Below, one piece after another: positions 41,083 through 51,900 of a stretch of 52,818 bases of DNA. The position numbers and the translations under genes were made by a program. The stretch covers positions 1 through 52,818 of the forward strand of contig JAMIQH010000185.1 in assembly GCA_035914695.1 (NCBI GenBank). Reading direction: 5' to 3'. The notes under the pieces are model-generated. The model made no database searches and had not been told where the DNA came from. It saw only the letters and a program-made list of their open reading frames with translations. This DNA comes from JAOSJT01 sp035914695 (GTDB taxonomy: Bacteria; Bacteroidota; Ignavibacteria; SZUA-365). Numbering within the stretch: the first letter of the stretch is position 1; every line of letters begins with the position of its first letter.

Positions 41083-43476
41083 ATGCAGAAATCATTGGGG
41101 TGTGAATTGCGGGACGGAGGAGAACTCGTGGCAACGCTTCAAGCGCTTTGGGAGGAGCATGACATACGTCGCATGGCAAGTTGCCTTTGTCTCGCAGGGA
41201 GCATGGCTCGTGGCGAAGGCACCGCTTTCTCGGATTTGGATCTGCTCGTACTGGTGGACGACAAGCATCGATCGGATGATGCCATACTCGGCGGTGTGGC
41301 GGCTCTACATTCCCTTGCGCGCAGCGCCAGTATTGTGCTCCGTTCAGTGCAGGAGTGCAGAGCTATCCGTACCGAGGACGTGCGTTCGTGGTTGTCCTTG
41401 CTCGAATTGCACGCCGTGGCGGGGGATGCTCGTTTGCTGGCGGCGTTGAGAACTGCTCTGGCCGAGGATATTCAGCATCACGCCGCGGCTGTGCTTGCTT
41501 CCTGTGTGCGCATGACGCGCGAGCGTCACCTGCAGTACGGCGCTTCATCCTCGCTGCTCGAGCCCAACGTGAAAAACAGTGCCGGGGGACTGCGTGACAT
41601 TCACATGCTCTGCTACATGGAGCGCGTGCATCGCATTGCGGAAACGGCATCCGCCGCGCATGAGGAGTTCAACGCCGAATCGAGCATTGCTGGCAGTTCG
41701 CTGATGGAGACGCGAAAGCAACGCTTACTCGATGCACGAAGTTTTTTACTGCAGCTGCGCTGCGCACTGCATGAAGCTGCGGGACATTTGCACGACACGT
41801 TGGAATTCGACCGACAGGCCGCGGTGGCTGGCACCTTTTCCTTGCACGACAATAGTGCACCGGCGACGGTGGAAGAGTTCATGAAGCACTTCCACCAGCA
41901 CAGCAGAGAGGTTCGATTGGCACTGCAATTGGCCATGCAGGATTATGCGGGAGAATATGCGGGTGAGAGCGGAACGCCGTTGTTCCATCTTCCCACGCCC
42001 TTGCCGGACTGCGGCGCCGATGTTCTCGAAATGTTCGCGCGTGCCTGCGAAAGCGGAGCACTTCCCGGAAGCGATGTGCTTCGTCATAGCGATGCGATGT
42101 CGAAGCTCGACTACAGTGGTGAGCGCTGCTCGCTGTTGTTCGATGCCATTCTGCGTTCTCCGAAACACGTGGCGCGCACACTGCGCTCCATGCATGAATG
42201 CGGTGTTCTGGGCCGCGTTCTTCCGGACTTCGCCGCTCTGCACCATTTTTTCCAGCACAACATTTACCATTACTACACCGCCGACGAACATACGATCAAC
42301 ACCATCGAGGCCGCGGAAGCTCTGATGGATGACACGTCGGTGTTCGGCTCGGCCTTTCGCGAAATACGCGATACGTCGGTGTTATATTATGCGCTGCTCT
42401 TTCACGACATTGCAAAACCCGAAGACGTGGCACGCCATGAAATACTGGGAGCGGAAACGGCGCGCAGCGAATTGCTTCGACTCGGACGCGCGGACATCGT
42501 GGATGATGTGGAATTTCTGGTGCGGCAACACCTGCGACTGGAACAGGTGGCGTTTCGAAGAAATATCCGCGACCGCTCCATCCTTGAGGAAATGCGTGCA
42601 CTCATAGGAACGACGGATCGGCTGCGACTCCTGTTCGTTCTGACCTATGCCGACATGAGCGCCTTGAATCCCTCGGTCTTCACCGAGTGGAAAAAGGATT
42701 TGCTCGCCGAGTTGTACAGGAATCTCAACGATGCCTTGCGTGCATCCAGCGGAGGCAGTCATGAGCATGGAATCTCCGCCGCGACATCGGGGGCGAGCGG
42801 CATATCGCGCCGGCGCATCGATGCCGCCGTGGAAGATGTGCGCGAGGGCGAACCGATGTGTGTTTTCACCGAACACCGGCGCTCCCACACCGATGCCGTC
42901 ATTCTCTGCATGGACCGTCCGAATGTACTCGCGCAGCTGTCAGCAGCCATTCTCGGAGCCGATGCCAACATCGTGGACGCATCGATAGAGACACGTCGGG
43001 ATGTGGTCATCGATCGCTTCCGCCTGGTGGATATCGTGTCCGGTTCCTGTCTGTCCAACGAACAGGTGCAGCGACTACGCGACATGGTCCTGGCGGTATG
43101 CACCGGGACTGTGTCGGCCGAAGAGGTGTATCAGCGTTCGCGGCGTAAATGGCAGCGCCGCCTTCGTCGGCTGCTGCGCAGCGACCTGCCCGTCGATGTG
43201 AAATACATCGATCAGCAAGGAGGTGAGCAAGACGCAAGCACCATCATCGAGGTGTATGCGCCCGATACCTTCGGACTGCTGTACACGGTGGCGCATGCCA
43301 TTTCCTCGTTTGGATTGAATATCGTATTTGCCAAAATTGCGACACGCGTTGACGGCGTCGTCGACTCCTTCTACGTGCAGGAACCTTCGGGGCAGGCTTT
43401 CGTCGATGCTCATCGCAGGGAGTTGTTGCGGACGGTTCTGCTCCAGGATATCACTCGCGCCACACAAACTCCTTGA
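41083..43476 (+). CDS. glnD: GlnD-type [protein-PII] uridylyltransferase/uridylyl-removing enzyme
   Basis: A 797-residue nitrogen sensor. It has an N-terminal nucleotidyltransferase domain with G39-S40…D51-x-D53 (GSMARGEGTAFSDLDL), a GlnE-like helical region (NVKNSAGGLRDIHML), and an HD domain: YHYYTADEHTINTIEAAEAL, HD at 441-442 in LLFHDIAKPED, and HLRLEQVAFRRNIRD. Two C-terminal ACT domains follow (~600-680 and ~715-790). GlnD modifies PII in response to glutamine. It is somewhat shorter than proteobacterial GlnD. No PII gene is in the window. The murI start overlaps its stop by 1 nt (TGATG). Confidence 0.9.
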   Translation: MQKSLGCELRDGGELVATLQALWEEHDIRRMASCLCLAGSMARGEGTAFSDLDLLVLVDDKHRSDDAILGGVAALHSLARSASIVLRSVQECRAIRTEDVRSWLSLLELHAVAGDARLLAALRTALAEDIQHHAAAVLASCVRMTRERHLQYGASSSLLEPNVKNSAGGLRDIHMLCYMERVHRIAETASAAHEEFNAESSIAGSSLMETRKQRLLDARSFLLQLRCALHEAAGHLHDTLEFDRQAAVAGTFSLHDNSAPATVEEFMKHFHQHSREVRLALQLAMQDYAGEYAGESGTPLFHLPTPLPDCGADVLEMFARACESGALPGSDVLRHSDAMSKLDYSGERCSLLFDAILRSPKHVARTLRSMHECGVLGRVLPDFAALHHFFQHNIYHYYTADEHTINTIEAAEALMDDTSVFGSAFREIRDTSVLYYALLFHDIAKPEDVARHEILGAETARSELLRLGRADIVDDVEFLVRQHLRLEQVAFRRNIRDRSILEEMRALIGTTDRLRLLFVLTYADMSALNPSVFTEWKKDLLAELYRNLNDALRASSGGSHEHGISAATSGASGISRRRIDAAVEDVREGEPMCVFTEHRRSHTDAVILCMDRPNVLAQLSAAILGADANIVDASIETRRDVVIDRFRLVDIVSGSCLSNEQVQRLRDMVLAVCTGTVSAEEVYQRSRRKWQRRLRRLLRSDLPVDVKYIDQQGGEQDASTIIEVYAPDTFGLLYTVAHAISSFGLNIVFAKIATRVDGVVDSFYVQEPSGQAFVDAHRRELLRTVLLQDITRATQTP

Positions 43477-44300
43477 TGAAACGCTCGTGGAACATACCGG
43501 AACGGCAGACCAGTATCGGGGTTTTCGACTCCGGTATCGGCGGCCTGACCGTGGTGCGTGCCTTGATGCGGCACCTGCCGCATGAGAACATCACGTATTT
43601 CGGCGACACCGCCCGCGTGCCGTACGGCAGCAAATCCGCCGAAGTGGTGCGCGAATACGCCTTCGAGGACACGCGCTTTTTGCTCGACCGCGGCGTCAAG
43701 GCCATCGTGGTTGCCTGCAACACCGTTTCAGCCATCGCCATCGACAGCCTGCGTTCCCATTTCGATCTCCCCATCATCGGCATGATTCAACCGGGCGCCG
43801 AAGCGGCCGCGAAGGAAACGCGCAGCGGGCGGGTCGGCGTGATTGGCACGCTGGCAACCATTGCCTCCGATTCCTACACCCGGGCCCTGAAGACCATGGA
43901 TCGACGAATGGCCGTGTATTCGCAACCCTGTCCACTCTTCGTTCCTCTCGCGGAAGAGGGGTGGTCCGATCACCCCGTCTCGCAAATGGTGGCCGACGAA
44001 TACCTGCACGATTTCCATCAACGCGATATAGACACGTTGATTCTCGGCTGCACGCATTATCCCATCCTTCGCTCGGTGATACAGCGTTCCGTGGGATCAC
44101 AGGTGCGCCTGATCGACTCCGGCGAAGCGGCGGCTGTGGAAGTGGAAAGGGAATTGCGCGACCTCGACCTGCTCAACCCGCTGTTCGATCAGCCGAACTA
44201 CGAATTCTTCGTCTCCGACGTCCCGCAGAAATTCAAGCAACTCGGCGAGATTTTCCTCGGCAAACCCGACCTTCGCGTCACACGCGTGCACATCGGATAA
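43476..44300 (+). CDS. murI: Glutamate racemase
   Basis: A 274-residue enzyme that makes D-glutamate for peptidoglycan. It has GVFDSGIGGLTVVRAL (residues 15-30), FGDTARVPYGSKS, catalytic Cys-81 in VACNT and catalytic Cys-192 in GCTHYP. ATG 43476 is chosen over the TTG three nt upstream. Coupled to glnD by the TGATG junction; there is no direct metabolic link beyond glutamate. Confidence 0.96.
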   Translation: MKRSWNIPERQTSIGVFDSGIGGLTVVRALMRHLPHENITYFGDTARVPYGSKSAEVVREYAFEDTRFLLDRGVKAIVVACNTVSAIAIDSLRSHFDLPIIGMIQPGAEAAAKETRSGRVGVIGTLATIASDSYTRALKTMDRRMAVYSQPCPLFVPLAEEGWSDHPVSQMVADEYLHDFHQRDIDTLILGCTHYPILRSVIQRSVGSQVRLIDSGEAAAVEVERELRDLDLLNPLFDQPNYEFFVSDVPQKFKQLGEIFLGKPDLRVTRVHIG

Positions 44301-44334
44301 CTCGATACATGACGCATGCTCTCTCCATCCGCTC

Positions 44335-44359
44335 CCGGAAATTCACAATTCCCGGTTTT
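44335..44359 (+). terminator. Terminator after glnD-murI
   Basis: CCGGAAATT (44335-44343) and AATTCCCGG (44347-44355), with one A-C mismatch and a 3-nt loop, followed by TTTT. It lies 34 nt after the murI stop. Confidence 0.5.
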
Positions 44360-44415
44360 CACAGGTAGGAGCCCCGAAGAAAGCGGCGTTGAAGGCATTT
44401 TCAAAGCGCTATTCC

Positions 44416-44446
44416 TTTCAATCGACACAAAAATTCGCTAATTTTA
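44416..44446 (+). promoter_or_regulatory. Promoter for the methylmalonyl-CoA mutase genes
   Basis: TTTC (44416-44419), 19 nt, TAATTTTA (44439-44446): each element has one mismatch to TTTG / TAnnTTTG. The ATG at 44517 is 70 nt downstream with GAAGG 5 nt before it. Confidence 0.4.
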
Positions 44447-44516
44447 TCACAACCGCGGGGGTCTGCTCAGGCAATTCCCCAATCGCGGGAGTAATTCACG
44501 ATGCAGAGAAGGCAGA

Positions 44517-46619
44517 ATGAGTACACCTGAATTGGAAAACGAGAAAAAATCTCTGTTTGACGAGTTTCCGCGTCCGCTCAAGACCGATTGGTTGGAGCAG
44601 GCGACAGCGGAACTCGAAGGACGGGATTTTAGCAAGGCGCTGGTGTGGAACACCGACGAGGGAATAGATGTGCAGCCCATGTACTTCCGCGAGGATGTGG
44701 ATGGACTCGCGCAACTCGGGACGTTGCCGGGCGAAGTGCCATTTGTGCGGGGCGCCACAGCGCTCCAGAACAGCGTTCAGCCATGGACAATAGCACAACG
44801 CGTGCAACATCCGGATCCCGCCATGGCGGCGGTTGAAATCGCGCAAGAAATCCATGGTGGCGCCACGGGAGTCGCCATCCATTGCGACGCCGTTGCGGTG
44901 CAGTTGGCTCCATCCTCCTCGGCGGCGGAATTGCTGGGCGTGGATGGCGTGGCCGTGCAGCATGTCGACGATCTTCGTCCCATGCTCGCGGCTGTACCGG
45001 AACACATCTCGCTCGATGTGCAGGCGGGACTTTCGGCGCCGGCGCTGCTCGCAATGAATATGGCGGCCGGTCGTACGCCCGAGCATGTGGAATACGATCC
45101 CCTGACCTGTCTGCTTCGCCATGGGCACATGCCCATCACTATCGAGCAAGCGATGGATCTCGCGGCAGATGCGTTGCGCCTCATGCACCGACGGGCCGAG
45201 GGCACAACCGTCTTGGGTGTGCATGCCGATAGTTTCCACAACGCGGGTGCGAGCAGTGTGCAGGAACTCGCCTTCGCCATCGCGGCGGGCGTGGAGTATT
45301 TCCATCAGATGAGCGACCGCGATATCGTTGCCGACGACGTGGCCCCGCATCTGCGCTTCACCTTTGCCGTGGGAAGCAACTTCTTCATGGAAATTGCCAA
45401 ACTTCGCGCGGCTCGTCTGCTGTGGACGATGGTGATGAAGGAATTCGGTGTGGCCGACGAGCAACGGCAAGCCATGCGGCTGCACGTGCGTAGCTCACGC
45501 TGGTTTGCCACCAAATACGATCCGTGGGTGAACATGCTCCGCGGTACGGTGGAATCCCTCGCTGGCGCCGTTGGCGGAGCGGATTCGATGTACACCGCGC
45601 CCTTCGACGAGGTTGTCGCGCCTCCCACCGAATTCTCCCGCCGCATCGCGCGCAATGTGCAGCTTCTCCTGCGCGAGGAATCCCACATCAACCACGTCGT
45701 GGATCCCGCCGGCGGTTCGTACTACATCGAAACACTGACTGCGGAGCTTGCCGACAAGGCCTGGGCGCTGTTCCAGGATGTCGAGGCGCAGGGAGGTTTC
45801 CTTGCTGCCATGCGGACGGGCTTCCTTCAGGAGCATATCGCCGGCACCGCCGCCGCGAAGAGCAAGCGCTACTCGCAGCGCAAGGATGTGTTGATCGGCA
45901 CCAATCAGTATCCCAATCCCGGCGAGCAGAGTTTGCCCGGGGCCGATTTCAATGCTGATGCCGTGCGGGCGACGTTGCGTGTGCGTTTCGAGCAGCGCAA
46001 TTCCCACACTGTCGATACCGGCGCCTCGCTCAGTGGCAATCTCATCGAGCGCATGGAGCACGCCTTCCGCGCCGGTGCAACGCTGGCCCAGGTCAACGAC
46101 GCACTGCTGGCGGGCGCGGGCAGGGAGCGCGTGACTGTGCTTCCGCAATTCCGCGCGGCCGAGCAATTCGAGCAGCTGCGCGATGCTGTTGCCGCGATGG
46201 AAAAGGCGCCGGTGGTGTTTCTGGCCACACTCGGACCGGGCTTCTGGCGCCGTGCGCGCGCGACCTTCGCTTCGGGATTTTTCGGAATCGCCGGATTGCG
46301 CTGTGTCGACAACGCCGGCTTCGAAAGCGCCGAGCAAGCGGCACAGGCGGCCGTTGCCGCTGGCGCCGATGTGGTGGTGCTGTGCAGCGACGACGAAAGC
46401 TATCCCGCGCTCGCACCAGCCATGACCGCCGCGTTGCGCCAGGCGGGCGCCTCGCCCCTGTTGCTTGTAGCCGGTTATCCCAAGGATGCCATCGAGCAAC
46501 TTCGCGCCGACGGCGTGTACGACTTCATTCACCTCAAAGCCGATGCAGGAGAAACTCTCGTGTCCATGCTGGAAGCGCTCGGCGTCGATGTCCACGGATC
46601 ACGGAGGGAAGAGAAATGA
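44517..46619 (+). CDS. mutA: Methylmalonyl-CoA mutase small (beta) subunit
   Basis: A 700-residue subunit homologous to the catalytic subunit but without the cobalamin signature. The TIM-barrel half is recognisable (FVRGATALQNSVQPWTIAQRVQ, RFTFAVGSNFFMEIAKLRAARLLW, RIARNVQLLLREESHINHVVDPAGGSYYIETLT). The C-terminal Rossmann half lacks the D-x-H-x-x-G histidine that ligates B12, as expected for the non-catalytic subunit of the heterodimer. The enzyme interconverts (R)-methylmalonyl-CoA and succinyl-CoA. The stop overlaps the next start (ATGA). The MeaB chaperone and epimerase are not in the window. Confidence 0.95.
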   Translation: MSTPELENEKKSLFDEFPRPLKTDWLEQATAELEGRDFSKALVWNTDEGIDVQPMYFREDVDGLAQLGTLPGEVPFVRGATALQNSVQPWTIAQRVQHPDPAMAAVEIAQEIHGGATGVAIHCDAVAVQLAPSSSAAELLGVDGVAVQHVDDLRPMLAAVPEHISLDVQAGLSAPALLAMNMAAGRTPEHVEYDPLTCLLRHGHMPITIEQAMDLAADALRLMHRRAEGTTVLGVHADSFHNAGASSVQELAFAIAAGVEYFHQMSDRDIVADDVAPHLRFTFAVGSNFFMEIAKLRAARLLWTMVMKEFGVADEQRQAMRLHVRSSRWFATKYDPWVNMLRGTVESLAGAVGGADSMYTAPFDEVVAPPTEFSRRIARNVQLLLREESHINHVVDPAGGSYYIETLTAELADKAWALFQDVEAQGGFLAAMRTGFLQEHIAGTAAAKSKRYSQRKDVLIGTNQYPNPGEQSLPGADFNADAVRATLRVRFEQRNSHTVDTGASLSGNLIERMEHAFRAGATLAQVNDALLAGAGRERVTVLPQFRAAEQFEQLRDAVAAMEKAPVVFLATLGPGFWRRARATFASGFFGIAGLRCVDNAGFESAEQAAQAAVAAGADVVVLCSDDESYPALAPAMTAALRQAGASPLLLVAGYPKDAIEQLRADGVYDFIHLKADAGETLVSMLEALGVDVHGSRREEK

Positions 46620-48796
46620 AACCGGATTTCACCAACAAGAAATTCAACGCCGCCGCCTTCGCTTCACGCGGCATCGGCGGCTGGCATGAACGCGCGACGC
46701 GGGAATTGAACGGCGCCTTGCCGGACGAGCTGGTCTGGAATACGCCCGAGCATATCGGCGTGCGTCCGCTGTACACCGCCGCCGATCTCGCCGATCTCGA
46801 ACATCTCGATTTCGTCGCGGGCATTCCGCCTTTCCTGCGCGGACCGTACACGAGCATGTACGTGCAGCGCCCGTGGACTGTGCGGCAATACGCCGGTTTT
46901 TCCACGGCTGAGGAATCGAACGCCTTCTACCGGCGCAATCTTGCCGCGGGACAAAAAGGTTTGTCCATCGCCTTTGATCTCGCGACGCACCGCGGCTACG
47001 ACAGCGACAATCCCCGCGTTGTGGGCGATGTGGGTAAAGCGGGCGTGGCCATCGATTCAATCCTGGACATGCAAATCCTCTTCGACCAGATTCCCCTCGA
47101 CCGTATGTCCGTGTCCATGACCATGAATGGCGCCGTGCTGCCCATCATGGCCCTCTACATCATCGCGGCCGAAGAACAGGGTGTGAGCATGGACAAGCTC
47201 AGCGGCACCATTCAGAATGACATTCTGAAGGAATTCATGGTGCGCAACACCTACATCTATCCTCCCACGCCGTCCATGCGTATCGTTTCGGATATCATCG
47301 CTTTCACGGCGAAGCATATGCCGAAATTCAACTCGATTTCCATTTCCGGCTATCACATGCAGGAAGCCGGCGCGACGGCCGATATCGAAATGGCCTACAC
47401 CCTGGCCGACGGACTCGAATATGTGCGGGCGGGCATCAATGCCGGACTGGACATCGACGCTTTCGCGCCGCGGCTGTCCTTCTTCTGGGCCGTGGGCATG
47501 AACTTCTTCATGGAAATCGCCAAAATGCGCGCGGCCCGCATGCTGTGGGCCAAGATTATCCGACAGTTCAATCCGAAAAGCTCCAAGTCGATGTCCTTGC
47601 GCACGCACAGCCAGACCTCGGGCTGGAGTCTCACCGAGCAGGACCCCTTCAACAATGTGGCACGCACCTGCATCGAGGCACTCGCCGCGGGTCTGGGCCA
47701 CACGCAGTCGTTGCACACCAACGCCCTGGACGAAGCCATAGCCCTGCCCACGGATTTCTCCGCGCGCATTGCCCGCAATACGCAGCTCTTTTTGCAGGAG
47801 GAAACGCATATCTGCAAAAGCGTCGATCCCTGGGCCGGTTCGTATTACGTCGAGCGCCTCACACACGAATTGGCGCATCGCGGCTGGGATTTGATCGAGG
47901 AAGTGGAACGGCACGGTGGTATGACCAAGGCCATCGAAACCGGTTTGCCGAAAATGCGCATCGAGGAAGCCGCCGCGCGCAAGCAGGCGCGCATCGACTC
48001 CGGCAAGGATACCATTGTCGGCGTGAATAAATTCCGTCTTGACAAGGAAGATCCGATTGACATTCTTGAGGTGGACAATTCCGCCGTGCTCGAAGCGCAG
48101 CTCCGCCGCCTTCAGAAACTCCGCGCCGAGCGCAACGATGCGGATGTGCAAGCGGCTCTCGAACGCATCACCGAAGTGGCGGCGGGCAATGGCAATCTGC
48201 TCGAGGCCTGCGTGGATGCGGCCCGCAAACGTGCAACAGTAGGAGAGATGTCGGACGCCATGGAAAAAATCTTCGGTCGCCACAAAGCCGTCGTCCGCTC
48301 CATAGCCGGTGTGTACTCCAGCGAAGCGGCCGACGACAAGGATTTTGTCGCCGCGCGCGCAATGACCGACCGCTTCGCCGCGCAGGAAGGACGCCGTCCG
48401 CGAATCATGATCGCCAAGCTGGGACAGGACGGACACGACCGCGGCGCCAAAGTCATCGCCACGGCCTTTGCCGATCTCGGCTTCGATGTCGATATCGGTC
48501 CGCTGTTCCAAACTCCCGAAGAGGCCGCGCGCCAGGCGGTGGAGAACGACGTGCACATCATCGGTGTGTCGAGTCTCGCCGCGGGACACAAGACGCTCGT
48601 ACCCGCTCTCGTCAAGGAATTACACTCGCTGGATCGCGACGACATTCTCGTTGTTGTCGGTGGAGTGATTCCCGTGCAGGACTATCAGGCCCTGTACGAT
48701 GCGGGCGCCGTTGCCGTGTTCGGTCCCGGCACCGTCATCGCCCGCGCGGCGATGCAGCTTATGCGCGTGCTTCTGAATGAGGAATCACCCGAATAG
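46616..48796 (+). CDS. mutB: Methylmalonyl-CoA mutase large (alpha, catalytic) subunit
   Basis: A 726-residue catalytic subunit. It has an N-terminal substrate-binding barrel (PFLRGPYTSMYVQRPWTVRQYAGFSTAEESN, KGLSIAFDLATHRGYDSDNPRVVGDVGKAGVAI, SISGYHMQEAGAT). The C-terminal cobalamin domain has D605-G-H607-D-R-G610 (KLGQDGHDRGAKVIATAFADLGFDVDIGPLFQTPEE), where His-607 is the lower cobalt ligand. Together with the preceding gene it forms the heterodimer. GGAGGG lies upstream of the ATG at 46616, which overlaps the previous stop. A strong terminator follows. Confidence 0.98.
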   Translation: MKPDFTNKKFNAAAFASRGIGGWHERATRELNGALPDELVWNTPEHIGVRPLYTAADLADLEHLDFVAGIPPFLRGPYTSMYVQRPWTVRQYAGFSTAEESNAFYRRNLAAGQKGLSIAFDLATHRGYDSDNPRVVGDVGKAGVAIDSILDMQILFDQIPLDRMSVSMTMNGAVLPIMALYIIAAEEQGVSMDKLSGTIQNDILKEFMVRNTYIYPPTPSMRIVSDIIAFTAKHMPKFNSISISGYHMQEAGATADIEMAYTLADGLEYVRAGINAGLDIDAFAPRLSFFWAVGMNFFMEIAKMRAARMLWAKIIRQFNPKSSKSMSLRTHSQTSGWSLTEQDPFNNVARTCIEALAAGLGHTQSLHTNALDEAIALPTDFSARIARNTQLFLQEETHICKSVDPWAGSYYVERLTHELAHRGWDLIEEVERHGGMTKAIETGLPKMRIEEAAARKQARIDSGKDTIVGVNKFRLDKEDPIDILEVDNSAVLEAQLRRLQKLRAERNDADVQAALERITEVAAGNGNLLEACVDAARKRATVGEMSDAMEKIFGRHKAVVRSIAGVYSSEAADDKDFVAARAMTDRFAAQEGRRPRIMIAKLGQDGHDRGAKVIATAFADLGFDVDIGPLFQTPEEAARQAVENDVHIIGVSSLAAGHKTLVPALVKELHSLDRDDILVVVGGVIPVQDYQALYDAGAVAVFGPGTVIARAAMQLMRVLLNEESPE

Positions 48797-48819
48797 CACT
48801 ACCGACATTGTATGCAGGA

Positions 48820-48855
48820 AGACGCTCCGCGTTTAACGACGGAGCGTCTTTTTTT
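48820..48855 (+). terminator. Rho-independent terminator after mutAB
   Basis: A perfect 10-bp stem AGACGCTCCG/CGGAGCGTCT (48820-48829, 48840-48849) with a 10-nt loop and seven T residues, 24 nt after the mutB stop. Confidence 0.93.
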
Positions 48856-48886
48856 GTCGTCCACACGCATGGAGCGCATTTTCCCA

Positions 48887-48915
48887 TTGCGAAACAAGCG
48901 CGCAATGCCTACAAT
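48887..48915 (+). promoter_or_regulatory. Promoter for the Gly-rich secreted protein
   Basis: TTGCGA (48887-48892), 17 nt, TACAAT (48910-48915), 38 nt before the ATG at 48954. It is well placed just after the mutAB terminator. Confidence 0.5.
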
Positions 48916-48953
48916 ACCGGTCAATCAACTTCCCCGAATGTCCACGATCTCCC

Positions 48954-51900
48954 ATGCCGAACGAGCCACGAATGTTCACGAATCGCTTCTTCCTGTCGAC
49001 AGCGATACTGCTGCTCGCAGTGCCTTCGCTGTGGTCGCAGACCATCTCCTACATCACACCCGACATCGGCGCTCCGGGCATGAACACGTATGTGGAATTT
49101 ATCGCAGCGCACACTGCCGTGGGGACCTTCGGTACGGATGGTTTTTACCTGAACAACAGCGGCGATGCGCTGCGCGTGGAATGCGCCGACGCCGCGGACA
49201 CACAGCGCGTGACCATCGGACCCGTGGTGGTATCCTGGAACGGCCGCATGATTTCAACGCAGATTTTCGTGCATCCCGATCAACAGCCCCCCAGCTACGA
49301 CTGGAATGTGGTGGGTGCGGATTTCCAGATTCCCCTGCGCGTCGTGGTCAATGGCCTCGCGGGCAACAGCCAGGTGTTTACCATCGTTCGTCCCCAATCC
49401 GCCGTGATCACGGCGGCAAACGGCACGCTGGGTAGCGGCGGTATCTGGGGTGTGCGCTCACCGCGCGGAGCCATGATTTTCGACAGTCTGCAACTCGACG
49501 GCGCGCAGTACGATGTGTCGCTCATCGACCCGGATGCATCAACTCCGGGCAATCAGGCCTATCTCCCGGCCGTCATTCTCTCCAAAGGTCCGATACGTAC
49601 GGCGAGCAGCACCATCATTCAAGTCAATGGATCGGGCAAACGCGGCGGACCGGGTGGCGGTGGTGGCGGCGGGAGCTTCTGTGATTTCACCGGCGATGGT
49701 ACGGATGGCGGCGACGGCTTCACCGGCGGTGGTAGAGGAGGGCGCAATCGCGCGGGCAATCCGTTCGGTTCGGATGAATATCGCAATCCCGGTCTCGGCT
49801 CGGGTGCCTTCATTGGCGTAACGGGAGGCAGTATCAATGGAGTGAGTGGCGGAACCTCTCCGGCCTATGAAGCCGCAGGCGGCGGTACAGGGCACCCCTT
49901 TGGCGCTTCCGGTGAAGGCTGCGGCAGTGGATCCGGCTGCAATCCCCCGGGTGGATACGGCGGCGGGAGCGGGCAACAGCAAACCATGAACGGCGGCGGC
50001 GGCGGCTATGCCACGGAGGGGCAGTCCTCGCGCAACAACAACGGTGGCAACGTGCATGGCAATGCCATGATCGTGCCCCTTGCCGGAGGTTCGGGCGGCG
50101 GTGGTGGCAATCCGCAGCTGGGATTTTCCTGTTCGGGTGATGGCGGCGGTGGCGGTGGCGCGCTGCGACTTTTTGGACGGAGCATCGATACCTATCTCAT
50201 AACCGCGGATGGCGCGGGCGGCGGAAGCGGATCGTCCGCTCATGGTGGCGGGGGTTCGGGTGGAGCCATCTCCGCCGAGGCGAAATTCATTTCCGGACTG
50301 TGGAAATTGCGTGCCCTCGGCGGAAGCGGTGTTGGTAGCAATGGCGGCGGTGGTCGTCTTCGCATGGATGGTCCCATCGGCTGGTTCAGCGGGGGATTGC
50401 CGGTGGATGAATCGCTGTACTTCGGCCCATCCACAGACACCACGAGCTTCGTCACGCGAAATTTCACACTCACCGGAACAGGCAACGGCAATACCATCGA
50501 TCTGTATGTGAAAAGCGATCGCATGCCGTGGACGCTGCTCACTTCCATCACGGGATATAGCAACACCTGGTCCAACAATTTGACCATCGACGGCGGCGAC
50601 GGCGTGTACTATCTCGTGGCTGTGCAGCGCGAAACGCCACAAGCGGATCCCTATGCCGCCGCACCAACGGCGGTGCTGTCACAAGCGGCCGCGAATATTC
50701 TCGTGGTCACCACCTTCCCGCGCATCGAAACGGATGTCGCGCGACAGTTCGGTCGCCTGCTCTGCGATGATGAAGTGTACGACACACTGGACATCGACAA
50801 CACGGGCGAGGCCGTGCTGCGTATACCGGAGCTTCGACTCCTGCATGGTGATCGCGGCTTCCGTGTTGTGGAGCCGGTGAATGTTCCGCTACTTGTTCCC
50901 GCTGGCGAGAGCAGGAGCGTTGTCGTCGCCTTCTCGCGCATCCCCGGTGTGAGTGGACGCATCACCGACACGCTCATCATTCCGAGCAACGATCCTCAAC
51001 CCGCGCGCAATCCGTGGTACACGCTGCTGACAGTGGATGTGGATGAAGCCCTGCTCGAAAGCGACGGCGCCTTGCAGCGTTTTCCCGACCTATGGCTGTG
51101 CGACAGCACGTCCATCATCATGCCGATGACGCTGTACAATCGCGGCACCGTGCCGCTCGATGTGAATGCGCCGGGCTTCGGCAATCCCGCGATGACGCTG
51201 GATGCACCCGCGGCCGCGGCCTTCCCGTTGCGTATCGCTCCAGGCGACAGCCGCGTGGTGTATGTGCGCATCACACCACCGGGTTCGGGTCCTCTCAGCG
51301 GCCGCGTGTCCTTCAGCACCAATGCCAGCACCTGCGATGCGGGCGTGGATATCGAGCTTTCGGGTGATGTGTACGAAGCCACACTCGATATGCTTCCGGT
51401 GCTCACCCTGCCGACACTGTATTGCTTCGGGCAGAGCTTCGACACCGTTATCACCGTACGCAATACCGGCAACGCCCGTCTGCGGGTGACGGATGTACTG
51501 ATTTCCGATCTCGCCTTTATCGTGCTAGCACCCTCGGTGCCAGTGGATGTGAACCCCGGCGAAGCACTTCAAGTGCAAGTGCGTTACGCGCCCTCGGCGC
51601 CCGGCACACAGGTGGCGCAATTGACCGTAGTAGCCGAGCCCTGCGCGTTACGTGTCGAAGCAACGGTCACCGGCCGGCGCGATTCCATCGGACTCACCGC
51701 ACCGTTGGTGGATTTCGGCGCGCGCCACGTGTCGGAATTCCCCGCCACGCAGCGCGTGTATCTTCGGAACACTGGCACCGTGCCCTTACGCATCGACGCC
51801 GTCACACCGATCATGCCATTCAGCCTGCTTTCGCCGTTGCCTCTGCTCATCGCCGCAGGTGATTCCGTGGAAGTGCTGTTGCGTTTCGACGATCCCGGAA

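Noticed and set aside
47057..48589. 510-codon open frame on the minus strand
   Set aside because: It is antisense to the methylmalonyl-CoA mutase catalytic subunit.
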